From assembly GCA_950022655.1 (NCBI GenBank), contig OX465581.1, positions 27,065,300-27,129,299 of the forward strand: 64,000 nucleotides of DNA, read 5' to 3'. This document shows, in pieces, positions 30,611 through 42,977 of this stretch. The translations under genes were made by a program, and so were the position numbers. The notes below the pieces were generated by a model. The model searched no databases. It was given only the letters and a program-made list of their open reading frames with translations, and was not told the origin of the DNA. Every line of letters starts with the position of its first letter. Positions within the stretch are counted from its first letter, which is position 1. The stretch comes from Alentia gelatinosa (taxonomy: Eukaryota > Annelida > Polychaeta > Phyllodocida > Polynoidae).

Positions 30611-31206
30611 CATAATTCTTGAATTTAAGCTGGTTTTATTAATGATAATTGCATGTCTTGTTTAGCAATATCTGCATATCTTATTTATTACGTTTTCTTA
30701 TAAAGGATCATAGGAGTATTTCCGAAGGGCATAATGCTATCTTGTCCTATCCTGATATTGACCAGGGACGCTAATAGCAACATGTGTAAAATATGTTTCC
30801 ATTCGCTCTCCCGCGTGGGTATCAGCGCCTGGCCCAGCTCCCTACATTGTGGTCGTGATAGCGGTAGGGGAAAGATATACGCCTTCGTCTTCCCATCACG
30901 CTAATAGCAACATCAAGAACAAAAGAGTGACGTAGCTAACTGGGAATAACTGGGGAAGAGGTAAACCATGACCACTGGAGATTTGGGCCTTCTGATTCAA
31001 ATTGTTCCCTGCATATATCAACATATATGTTGATTGTACTTAGAACAGGCAATTCATAAGCCATCAGATAGTTAAATGATTTACAAGCGCAGGAGATTCA
31101 CATTATACGGTGCTTCTCCTCTAATTTTGACAACTTGGACTGCATCAGTCGCGTGACATTTTAAAAGGGATTTGTTTTATCTTTGCTTGTTATCCTTATA
31201 GGTGAA

Positions 31207-31537
31207 TTACAATTACTATAAAAGCCCACGAGGTGAAAATATTTTGAGCCGTTCTCCGTCGAGTTTGAGGGAAGCGAAGCTGAGTGAAACCACATGGCAA
31301 TCAAAGGAGGTGGAGAACGGCCAAAAATATTTTCATCAAATGGGTTGCCATGCCAAACTTAGAACTGACCGCCATTTTATTGAAAATGATTTAAAAGACC
31401 AAAAATTGTTCCTAATCCTGGCCGTTGATTGGCCAACGTGGGTGACGTCATTAGCCACTGGGTTTTTGTACTCTACATTTAAGTCCATGGAGTACGAGCT
31501 CCTAAGGTTAAGTCTATGGAGAGAAATACCGGCATGA
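31207..31537 (-). mobile_element. Composite foldback element, inverted copy
   Basis: GAAAATATTTTGAGCCGTTCTCC (31229-31251) pairs with GGAGAACGGCCAAAAATATTTTC (about 31312-31335), around an apex containing GAAGCGAAGCTGAGT. At the far end TACGAGCTCCTAAGGTTAAG, then TCTATGGAGAGAAATACC, is the reverse complement of the beginning of the copy at 4209-4500. A 111-codon open frame here is not thought to be a gene. Confidence 0.7.
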
Positions 31538-31573
31538 GGTAAACATTACCACCCTGTACGCCATTCTGATTGT

Positions 31574-31950
31574 GGCGAACCTGTTGGCTATAATGCAGGC
31601 GGGAGACGGTTACACTCTCCATACACTCTACACGAGCCCTGGATTCTTATTTAGAACTGATAGGGATGGGATAAAAACACAACTGCCTTGTACGACTTTT
31701 CCGATTGTGTCGAACCTGTTGGCTATAATGCAGGCGGGAGACGGTTACACTCTCCATACACTCTACACGAGCCCTGGATTCTTATTTAAAACTGATAGGG
31801 ATGGGATAAAAACACAACTGCCTTGTACGACTTTTCCGATTGTGGCGAACCTGTTGGCTATAATGCAGGCGGGAGACGGTTATACTCTCCAAACACTTTA
31901 CAAAGGCCCTGAATTCACACTCCAGATCTCACGTGACCATCACTCTTCAC
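31574..31950 (+). repeat. 135-bp tandem repeat, open in one frame
   Basis: Units begin at 31574, 31709 and 31844. The first two are nearly identical; the third diverges after about 60 bp. Because 135 is divisible by three, one frame stays open for about 155 codons, repeating NLLAIMQAGDGYTLHTLYTS every 45 residues. A partial earlier unit is suggested by YAILIVANLLA just upstream. There is no ATG before the first unit and I recognise no family, so expression is unproven. Confidence 0.8.
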
Positions 31951-32366
31951 TCACTTCCAACAGACTCCACCCACCCACCCTACAAGAACATTTACTCACT
32001 CTCTCCTTAGACTCATTGGTAGGGCCACTTACTCAGTAATCCACCGACAATATACTACTCCCTCAACCTATATCAGTCGTAATCTATTTCTACAATATTC
32101 TCAGTAAGCCTCAAATATTCTTCCACTCTCTCTCCGAGTTAGTCATTATTTTTCATCTATGTGGAAAACCAGAAATAAATCTTCTTTTTGCTCGTTTTTT
32201 CATTTGTTTTTCTTTCTAATGTGAACAACAGTCTAGTAGTGTTATATTATATGCGAGGCATGAATGGCATCCTGGACCATACCAGTTTTACAACTTATTC
32301 CAGGAGATTCCATACAGCTTTTCAATTCGATTAACTCATTTCCGCTCTAGTTGATTATTATCATAA

Positions 32367-32757
32367 AGCGTCATTCACAGAAAAGGACTAATGTGCCTGA
32401 GATGGATGTACCTTACACCTTTCCCCGGTCTCAGACAATTCTCCTGTTGCACAAAGATTTGAGCGCTAAGGAGAAATTTTTTGCTTTTCATAATCTCAAG
32501 CAAAGATGGCTGATTTGATTCAGACAAGGAGATTGTGTTCCAGGAGAGAATCTCAGCAGGATTTGTCTCAGACAAATGCCCTGTGTGGTACAAGAATCCC
32601 ACTGTGTGAATTCCACTTCACAGGAAATAACATGTCTCAGAGAAATGGAACCCTACAATTCAGACAAGGAGATTGTATTCCAGTAGAGAATCTCAGCAGG
32701 ATTTGTCTCAAACAAATGCCCTGTGTGCTGCATGGATCCCACTGTGTGAATTCCACC
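32367..32757 (+). mobile_element. Harbinger-like MITE with duplicated right end
   Basis: The left end AGCGTCATTCACAG follows a TAA at 32364. The interior matches 10120-10260 (ATGTACCTTACACC, CTCAGACAATTCTCCT). The right end occurs twice in tandem. One copy ends ACTGTGTGAATTCCACT at 32617, and the next covers about 32637-32757 and repeats the AATGGAACCC, CTCAGCAGGATTTGTCTCA and ACTGTGTGAATTCCAC blocks. Confidence 0.75.
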
Positions 32758-33399
32758 TGAGCGGCTTTAGTATGTTGAATAAGAGGCCTGTGTGTCTCAA
32801 AGCCTGAACAACTGCAAAAGTGTGTAACATCGATGAAATTCAAACTGGAATATAAGAAATACCTGAACGGACTAATGAGACCAGGGAAATGAGAAATAAT
32901 GATTGAGACTTCAGTTGAAATAGTGTATCGCAAACATCATTACTTCATCTAGTAATCTTTTTTCCATACTGTGTTAAGATGTGCTATGTAGTTTTGTATA
33001 ACTTGATACCTTACTGTTGTATCAGAATAACTAAACTCCATGAATGAGAGATACAATAAATATAAATTACAAAAATTTAATAAAAGGCAGTAGAATGTTT
33101 ATGATTAACATCACAGAGCTTTAATCCCGATATTTTACTATTTTTTTTATTCCGGAAAGAAAGACGTACAGTTCACCCTCATTGGGTGTTTTTAAATGTA
33201 GTCTCCATAATATGAGTATAGATATCAAGATGTAAATAACGGTAAATAAGTAAAGAGTGATTGTATGTAGATACAAATTAATAGACTTGGTAGTTCCTCG
33301 GTGATAGTATACAGTACAAGGGACAGACAACAACTCACAGTACAGACAGGACATGGTGGGGTGGGGGAGGGGGAAGGTGTGTGTGGTGACTGATCGAGT

Positions 33400-33660
33400 T
33401 TACAACCATAGATTTAGATTTTCATCTAGAAATGCTTTGAGTTTCATTTTGAATTGAGTGTCATTGATGGTTGTCTGTATATCCTTTGGTAAAAAATCAC
33501 ATATGTTAGTGCCTTAATAGGATGGCGAGTTCTGGTGTGTTTTTTTGTTATGGGGAGGTCTGACTTTACGTTTACTTTGTGGTCTATTCTGGTTAGTTCG
33601 GATTCCTTTGTTATTTAACTCCATTTTTTGAGCGAGTTTTGTATTTTTGTACCGGACTAT
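33400..33660 (-). pseudogene. LINE 3' end fragment
   Basis: The minus strand gives a basic stretch (RTNQNRPQSKRKVR), then NICDFLPKDIQTTINDTQFK and MKLKAFLDENL before a stop. This is the usual C-terminal ending of Jockey/CR1-like LINE proteins (N.LP.dI.....FK..LK.fL). One stop interrupts it. Sequence at 33660-34280 may be more of the same element but has no motif I can name. Confidence 0.45.
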
Positions 33661-34854
33661 TGATCTATGAAATCCGTTATATATTTCTCTATTATTTTAT
33701 TGAAGTTATGCTGGTTAATGTTCTCAGGTGCCCAAAACTTAAACATGTGTCGTTTCAGGGGTTCTTTTTGTGTTTTGGCGTAGCTTCTACCTTTAATTTC
33801 AGTTCTTTTTATTTTGGCCTTAGTGTGTTTTGTTTGTCTGGGTGTCCAGAGATTATAGCACACTTGCCCCATGCCAGTGTTTTCAGTGTTTTTTCACCGT
33901 CATTATTTTCTAGGAAACCATCATTATTTTCTAGGATCGCCAAGAAAAAACTCTCGTTTTCCCATCTCGCTTTTAGACCTTCACAGTACTTTTTAGTTTT
34001 AATGCCACACTTTAAGGTTTTTTTCCAATACCGAAAGATGAAATGACAGCTATGATGAAATACAAATGCCTCATTTTAACACCTTGAATACGATGTCCAA
34101 GCCTTGCCTTTGTTATATGCTTAACTAAATTCTTCCTCTTTTCCCAAGGCCACATCAAGTTTCCAGAAGCCCTAGAAAACACTTGAGCAAAATTCACTTG
34201 GGGTCTGTTAGTCATTCCAGGTGCATACAAGAAGTCAGCATACTGAATTTCTATTATGCCGGACCTTCCCGAGCAATGCACTGGGGGATTTAAATGTGGA
34301 TTTCATTTAATCCATTCTTATCATTTTCTTACGACTCTGCCTTTCCAGTAATAAGGCCCCTTGGCGTGGTGAGCCAAGTCTCTCTGCCCAGTGGTATCCT
34401 GGGCGGGATCAAGTTTTTAATCTTCTTTTTTCTCCTTTTATCTCTTTCGCTTTTTAATTCCACGTGATTACTGTCTTGCGCTCTTGGATAATTGTCTGAC
34501 AAGAACCATGTGAAACAATTAAACTAACAAAACGAGGTGGGTGAGGTCAAGAACCACTGCTGGATTGTCTGTACCACGCTGAGATCATTGTTAATCATGA
34601 GGAGAATACCAAGAAGGGAACATTCAGCGCCATTAAAAATTATCACAATGCCTGTTAAACTGCCCGCGGAGGTATTGCATAAGATCGGCACCCTCTCCAA
34701 AAGTATAATGAAACCAACCTAAAATGACTGGTCAATGGAATTTCAAACCTAGCCCCACTTGATGTACTTGTTGTCAAGAATGTTCTATACTCATCGTTAA
34801 TACCGTGATAATGATATGACAGAAGATAAGAATGTGTCCCAGGGTCAGGTGTAT

Positions 34855-35315
34855 CATTACAAATGTGTCCCACGTTGAGGATAAGGGTGGGTCTGAGGAT
34901 GAGGGTATGACAGGTTCAGGGCCAGGATGAACTTGATGATGTGTCTGAGGATAAGGGTAATAATTAATGTTGTAAAAGACATATATTCCTGGCTTGGTAC
35001 AGTTCCCGCCCCTCTTCCCCTCGAGGTTGTGGGGTTGGCTTCACGTTGCATCGGACACAATCTACTTAGGGTCAACATTTGCATGAGGATAAGAGTGTGG
35101 CTAAGGGGAGGATGAGATTGTGATTGAGGGTGAGAGTTTGCCTAAGAGGATGGTAAAGATGTGTTCGAGGGTAAGGTTGTGTCGGAGGGGGAAGATGAGG
35201 ATGTGGTTGGAACTGATGGTAAGATTGAAGTTGAGGATGAGTCTGGGGTTGAAGATGTTTCTTAGGCTGAAGGTGTGTCTGGTTTGAGGATGTATTTTAA
35301 ATTGAGAGTCTTTAT
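34855..35315 (+). repeat. Degenerate G-rich minisatellite
   Basis: Imperfect GAGGATAAGGGTGTGTCT-like units recur many times in two blocks, 34865-34960 and 35083-35315. A roughly 110-bp non-repetitive segment separates them. The minus-strand proline/histidine-rich frames are a consequence. Confidence 0.7.
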
Positions 35316-37240
35316 GTATTTGTGGGTGATCATCGTCATGTCTTGATTTAAATCTAATTATAGTCTTCACTCGATGAGTCATATGTTGTACCGTCTGCCA
35401 TGCTCGCATTGACCTGTGTATGGTGATGTATAGTGACATTTACAATTAATTAGTACGCTCGTGTTAGTGTGAAGAGATAACCACCGTCGAAAAAGGACAG
35501 GATAATAAAACGGATAACCTTTATCCTGCCTATCTCGGACTAATCATTTTAAATTGGTTTCAAGACAGACACGTTAAAATCAGGCCGCATCTGAAAAGAT
35601 CAAATTACCGACGATTTCGAGACATTTTTTTAACCGATTCAAACAATTCTGTAAATTTCGGGAGGAAAATATGGGAGAGACAGTCAGAAAACTAGGTAAT
35701 AATTCTGGCTTTCTATTCGCACAGACGACGTGATAGTGAGATACATGGTGAGTTCTCTTCGCACGCCAATATGTTGACATGTGCCTTCCAGGCCATGCTC
35801 CTCCGATCGTGAAACATGAACAGAATGTGTCAGAAATAGAATGAACGGATTACAATATCGATTAAAAAGTAAATATTTCATAAGATTATTTTTAAGACAC
35901 TGACGAAGCAGAGCGAGGGGGGTCTATCGTGTTCTGAGCTTTGCGTGCCGGAATCGCCATCCCGTGAGTTGGAATACTTTTAGATTTACAAATGCTACCG
36001 AGATGCCAAGGAATGGGGATGGGGGGTGGAACTATCGTGCACTTTCGTGAGATCGAGTTAGAAAATACTCATTTGGTTGTCTCGCACCAGCACTTTTAGA
36101 AAGATCCTACGTGTTTCTACTTTCAATAATTACTTATCGGCCGGTCCTCCCAATTTAACAATTTTAAGTTGCCCGTGTTAGCCACCCTTATCGAACGTGT
36201 GGAGGGGATGTGAAAGGCAGCGTTATCTCATTTATATTTATTAGCAGTGGCACCCTACCAGAACTGAGCTTTTATTTGACATGTTATCTGTGTGTTACAG
36301 TGTTCAAAACCACCCTTTTCAGAGGGAAAACTCTTGCAAGGTATCTAGAGGAAGGAGTTCAAGTGCTTCATAAATGTCGCTATATACGAGTTCTAAGAGT
36401 AAATTATGAGATTGCGAAAAACAATAGCCTTGTGTGGATGACCGCCTTGGCAGTTGGCCAATGAGTCGCGTTCTCTTAAGTGCATCTTTACTATTGTATG
36501 TTTATTGAGGGCGGTCGCCATGAGTAGCCATATATCTATAGAAGAACTTCCCTTTAATTTAGAGACAGATCATTATTTTATGGGCCCCTACTCTACCCTT
36601 CACAATCTAACCTATTGTGCAATTTTTTAACCAAAAGCAGACACAAATTGCTGTATTATAGAAATATATCAGGATCGGTAAAAGTTCAGATCCTGACCGT
36701 CCTTTATTTGCACATGGACAAATCAATGAATAAGTTTTGCTTTAATCAGCTGGCACCACTAATCTTATGATCCACAAAATCCATCGGTGCTCATTTGTAT
36801 TCGTTTATCGCCCCGAAGGGAAAAGAGGTTTATTTTAGACAGTCTGTTCTCTTAATCTCTCTTGGCATTCTGGTCGTTTATAGAAATACAATTCGATTAC
36901 GTATTTAAAGGGTGTTGGGTAACTGTTTCAGGACATCCGTTTAAAACAATAAAATGAAAAGGATTCCCGGTGAAGCATAACTGATGGACCTATCAAAAAC
37001 TCACATTTAGACTGGACAGACTGCTGAGGGTGTCAATGACTGCGCAACATCTTGTATTAGCCGAATAGTATTTTGTGTCTAGTGTTTTCACTGCGAATAG
37101 GGAATTGTGGTTTTAAATTTGCAAATTCCACTCGTACCACAGTAATATGTATAGCTGTGCTGTCCATATAAATCAATGACTGTCAAACAGATACGCTTCA
37201 TGAGAACCTGTCGCGGCTTGTTGGCAGTGCGGTGAGCTGC
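35316..37240. other. No gene recognised
   Basis: The sequence appears unique and AT-rich. The longest open frame, on the plus strand at 36210-36464, has no domain I recognise. Confidence 0.45.
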
Positions 37241-38084
37241 TCATTGGTTGGCGGGGCCGAACAGGCAACGAGCACCTCATGGCCAGCGGGCCGGCCACGG
37301 GGTTTCACCTCGCATGCCTACCCCACCTGTAATCCGTCTTGTTAGTGACAGAGTCCTCATTAAAGTTTACATTTCCAATCAGAATCGGCCACTGGCATCC
37401 GGCGTCGGGGCCCGGGGGGACAGCACCGACTTTAATCCTACATCACGGGGCGGGGCTGGCCCATTACGGGTAGCCCCTCTTCCCCGCCTGCCCACCCCGC
37501 CGGGCACAGGGGCCACGCAGCCTGGGCCAGTGGTCCTACCTCGTATGAATCACCACCGTACACCATGCCCCGCCAGCCCTCACGGACCAGACCCTATTGT
37601 ACCCAATCGGTTTGTACTTTTATTGTTGGGTTCCATTGCTGATGCATTCATCACTTTTTACTACAAGGCGCTCTTTCACTCATATACGTTGTTGCCCCTC
37701 CCGCCTCACCAAATCCAAATTGCATATAAATATGCCTCCTTTGTATTGACCAGCATGCCTGCTTCCGTTTTCATTTTATTTTACACGAGCGAAAGGTTTA
37801 AGGCGAGACGCTGTTGGCAGGTTTTCAGGCAGCTGCATCCGAGATTGAATTTAATTCAGAAATCTGGGAAACATACAGACGCCAATATTCAGACATCAAA
37901 CTCGACGACCGGGTGCGTTGGTGCCCGTCCACCAGGGCAGCTGCAAACGCCTCTCTCCATAATGGAATCTACCCCCTCCCCTCCGGCTCGGATGTCACAG
38001 AGTTTTTATTTGCGAGTCCCTCACATGCCAACAAACCCATTACAAGAAGGCCTCCGCCGTCTACAGCTTTTTGAAGGGTTTTAA
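37240..38084 (+). other. GC-rich island with a long open frame of unknown status
   Basis: This stretch is much richer in GC than its surroundings and has a GGGGCGGGGCT box near 37447. From the first ATG (about 37313) one frame stays open for about 256 codons to 38084, but it is Pro/Arg/Gly-rich at first and resembles no family. A second frame is also partly open. The pattern suggests a CpG-island-like promoter region or a GC-rich repeat rather than a proven gene. Confidence 0.25.
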
Positions 38085-41000
38085 ATACGCTGCAAGTACT
38101 CGGGGTATACAAAGAGAGAGGCTCTATTTACAACGGTATGGAATGCAGGTGTGCTACACTGGCCCACTGAGCGTCGGCTCGTCTTAAAATGTCTTAAAAT
38201 TCCGAATTCCGAAAAACGCTACAGACCACTTCCCTATGGGCTCGTAAGGGCGGGAGGACGGACTTTGGAGGTTTATAACAATGCAGATCAGGAGTCAACG
38301 TCATATAAAATGCATGAAGCAAATACGGTCGAAAGGAACTGGTCCATTCACGCCTGGCAACCAACAGTCAATCTATCTGGATCGATCTTAAAGTCTGTCA
38401 GCGTGATGTGGGACCAATGGCCACTAACAATTCAAAAAGATTACATTTCCGACACTATGTACATATATGTATACACCGCCTGTGTTCCTAGAAGCTGAGA
38501 TTATAAAGTTATAGTTGCACGATGTTGGTTTACAGAGTGAAGATGCGAATCATGAATTGCGGAGATATGTCTATGATTGGTGCTGACGGGTTACAATAGA
38601 CTTGATTTCACCTCTCGATGGCTTTGGTCCTGTCCTTCTTCTGCAAGCTGCACTAAGGAATGGTGAGAGAATCTAATTTTGTAATATATTATAGTAGACA
38701 CAAGTTGTGTTAAGAGGGTGTTATTCTGCCTGAATTATCTCCGTATCGTCACACCATCAGAAGCAAAGATACATGCTGAATTAAAAGACATTAGCATTGG
38801 AAATGGCTTTCATCTCATAAAAAGTTTGGTAATAATTCAATAAGTCATGTACGATGGTACAACATAAGATAACTTTTAATATGATTTAGGAATGATCTAG
38901 CAGAAAGTAATTAAGTCATGCTTTTATAAACCAAGAATTGTCCATGTGATCATATGAGGGAAAAGCATTGTATAATATCATTATGAACGGTGTGTGTACA
39001 ACACATTGGTAATGTCGGCTTCTGCGTCTTTAGTGCAATGGTATAGTCTAGTATGGTCTACTGTTGCTGGAGCGTTTAATACGAGACCACGCTTCCGTCT
39101 CATGCCACTGCGAATAAAAAAATGACACCAGATGCAGACGCATTGATGTATCATATAATGTGTTAGCTTAAGCAACATCGGTGAATTAAATATAACACCT
39201 CTTTAACTCTAGATACAAAAACGAGGGGAGAACCAAAACTAGGAAATATGGTATATTTATTCACTATACATTGTACGACACCCAATGGCGAACCACAATT
39301 GGTTGGTCTCCTTTAAAGAAGTTAGGGAACTAACCCATTCGGACAGGTTTATTGGCATATAGTAAGGTTATTCTCATCGCCTTATTTCGCATTTCGTATT
39401 CATTCAAGATCAGTGTGTTTTTGTTTATATACATATCAAAGTAAGGATATAATAAAGGCATAATTATCTGATGGTCGTTGAATGAAGGGATAATGTAAAC
39501 CTGAGGCAACATGAGTAAGCCTATTTTCTAACCCGACCCGAATCGTCCGATTCAAATGAGTATCTATCCCCGCCGACTTTGTGGCCGCAGTCGGTAACAA
39601 TTATCGTCATTTATTTAGCACGCGATTACCTTTGATTATATGTTCCTTTGAATTCGTAATTTTGATCGCGTGGTTACAGATTTAGCAATGATTTAGGTCA
39701 CGTAATAATGACAAACGTTTGTACAAAGTATAATCCGCACCTTAATGGACAATTTTGAATATCTAAATATCACCTTTGGGATGTTTATACATGCATGAAT
39801 GAGACTATTTCAATTGCAAGTTACACAATGTTTGGCGATAAAAATAATGAGAACGGCATCCTTACCAGTAAATAATGCATATTTAATGAGGCAGCAATGC
39901 ACTCATGATGCAATTGTATATATCATGCTCGTAGAAGCTATAATCAAGATAACAACACAGATCCTCTGATCTCTGATGCTTTCTGGCAATTAAATCCGCG
40001 GTGGACCACTGTCCGTCGCATTCCGACAGAGACCTGACCATATGCCACCAAAATTAGCTGTAAATAAAACCTTCCCCCGGGCAGATTAGTGTTTCGACCA
40101 ATCGGCTTACAGGTGGCGCTGTTGTTGCGGCGAAAAGCAGATTTTCCCGCGCTGCGATTTGTCGTCTGCCGCAGTCGATCCCTGGTCCGTCGATCCCTCT
40201 GCGCGCCCAATAATCACCGCGGACGGCTAATTAATTGATGAAAAGTGGAAGCTGGGTTAATCAGGGGGTCGGACCGGCGGCAACAAGGTCAGCTGACTCA
40301 GCTGCACAGAATGCTGGGACTGCAGTAGACACACACCCACGGCTGCACGAAGGGGGAACGTCAATTATTGGCACTCTCAACTTGGGGAAAGGAATGGAGG
40401 ACGACTTCTTAGACTTGGAGTCGCCTTTTTAGAAGTTGCAGGTCGACATAACATGCGTTGGACTTAGTTGAAATACAGCTATTTATGTTAGGCCAGCCAT
40501 TTTAGATTTAACCTGAATCTCAGAAAATTTTACCTTCGCATTATAAAAACGTTTTCTTTCGCATTGATCTGATTATGTGATGGAATCTCAAATGATGACG
40601 AACGGACAATTTTGCGAACTACGATCTTTGAAACCTAAACGTATATAATTTTATCATTCAACATTGTGTGGAAATAGACTATATCTGTTAAATGCACTAT
40701 ATGTGATAAATCTATAAAGGCATGCTATCATTGATGGCTAGCTCTATTAAAGGTACGGTAACAAAGAATATTGTGACTGTTCAAAATTATAGCTTTATCA
40801 GATGCCCTACTAGTGGTTTTTGTTTGTTTTTTTAAACAAAATTGTTTCTGTATACTTTTGTTGTTTTGGATGTTGCCTTTCTATCTAAACAGAAATGGGA
40901 GAGGGGCTTGGAAGGTGAGGAGATGGTGATAGGGGTGTCCCATAAAGGAGTCCATCACGAACGCACGTATTTGTTTAGTGCTGAAAGAGTTCATGATGAT

Positions 41001-42900
41001 AGTTTCCTTTTAATCCTGGACACTGTCTATATTCCTCGTTGTCAGTCTATCGCTATCGGCGTTTAGTGCAGGAAGCGCGTTAAGGTGAGCAGATCAATAT
41101 TTAACCGACCTGAGTGTTGAGGTCACGCACAATCCCTGTGGCTTTGTGCAAGGTGTGCTCTAGAAACCCCAACTCATACTGCACGAAATACACATGCATA
41201 AGAGATTCAACCTTGCAAAGCCATTCAGGAGCTTTGAATTTATATAATCACAAAGCATAAATACAGAATATTTCCTCTTGTGTCTCATTACAAACCCTAC
41301 CAAATTGCATTCAGAGAAGTCAGGACGTAAACGGTTATCAAAGTGAGTCATACTAGATTCCTTATAAACATTATTGAAATTACTTAGGAAAAATGATTAT
41401 CTACCCCCACAAATTACCTCGCACTCAAATTGGCTTTCCACTTGACCCCATGTTCACTATTGTCCCCAATTATTAGAATAATATCCTTGTACAACTTAAG
41501 ATTAATCCATGCATGAGGAGCAAAATTCCTGTTCAATACAGCCTTTGTGGAGCCCCTAAAAAGCAAATCAAATTCATCCCCCCAGGGCACTCCCTTTACA
41601 GATGCCTGGTCGGACTGTATCTCAACTGACAGACTACCTTCCGTGCTCTGCGCCTATACAACCAAGTTCAGTGTAGGGTAACATGGAGACGTTCAAATAG
41701 TATCTTGCACGCAACTTTGTCACTTTGAGCAAGGTGCTTCACAATAGAGCGAAAACAGCTGCTTATTTACCAAACATCTTCTTGATATCATAGAAACATG
41801 TAGTTTCCTTGAGATATCTCACAATAATCATAATTAGAAGCAAAACTCAAACAACAGTCAATATTGGTTTTGTTTCATCATAATACGGATTACTTACATT
41901 GCTTATTTCATCGCGATTACTATTAGCTTTCACTGTCTTTAAACAATAAGAATCGTAACGCATTGTCTCTGCTGTTTCGGGACAGAAAAGACTGATTTTG
42001 CACAACCTCCCCCTGTATATGTATATATACACTGTGCAGTGCTGTTACTCTATGAGCCTCCAAGCGTTCGCTCCAACGTTTCCGTGTTCCCAGCGTTCCA
42101 TTCTCCAAGCACAGACACGCACGTGGAGCCCCCTCCAGGGGTGGTGCCGGCGTTTGGCGGTCAGTCATGCGTGCAGGGCAGTGAAACCGAGCACGGGGTG
42201 TAGGTTTCAATGGGCGAGACGCAGGGGAACGCTGGCGATATCGAGCCGCGCTGCTGCAGACGCCTGCTCCACTCCACTGCGCATGTTCGGGGAACCAAGC
42301 TTGTTTAGCCAAGGTGAACCCGATTGAAATCGCGGGCATATATATTGGTAGAGGCAAGTATGGGTTCACCTTGAAAAGGCCCAGAAACGGCTTCAACTGC
42401 TTGTTCTCTGCGTATAGAGAAATGTCGGTAGAATCCGAAATATATATATATGCATACAAACGAGGTTTCCTGAATGGCTGATTGCAAGCATTGCGACTGG
42501 AATTTCGAGCAATATTCAAACATCTCTATGGTCTCATCAGTGACCTTCCCATACTTTCAAGCTTAAAGAAATCAATAATGTGATAGCTTTGATGTCACTC
42601 AAGTCGGTGACGAACACGGAAACTATAGCACCTTGGTGTATGAGGCGTTTGCCCTGCGGCTACCGCGATTTGTTATCCATTGGACATAGTCCGAAGTATG
42701 ACTACAGGACCTTTACAATCCGTATACTGGGGAATACTTAGATAAATTCCCCCCACCGCTGGAAGCAAAACTCTGAGCATAGTTACCTAAACTAAAAGGA
42801 CTGAACTAAGAAATCTGTTGAACCCTGCGTATAAATTGTAATTGTACTGTTGTAAGTGATAATAGCAAAGCATTGACTAAAAGTGGATATGAATAACTGC
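38085..42900. other. No gene; candidate regulatory patches
   Basis: This stretch is non-repetitive. 39600-39720 and 40085-40330 stand out: the latter has balanced composition, GGCTAATTAATTGATG (homeodomain-like) and GGTCAGCTGACTCAGCTG (E-box and AP-1-like). 42089-42231 is a short GC-rich segment bounded by CAGCGTTCC/GGAACGCTG inverted 9-mers. No open frame looks like a gene. Confidence 0.3.
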
Positions 42901-42904
42901 ATAG

Positions 42905-42908
<4 letters not shown>

Positions 42909-42974
<66 letters not shown>
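42909..42974. repeat. (AT)n microsatellite
   Basis: This is an almost pure AT dinucleotide run of about 65 bp. Frames reading Ile-Tyr repeats through it are not genes. Confidence 0.95.

Positions 42975-42977
<3 letters not shown>

Noticed and set aside
31202..31537. 111-codon open frame
   Set aside because: It coincides with an inverted copy of the foldback family, including its hairpin.
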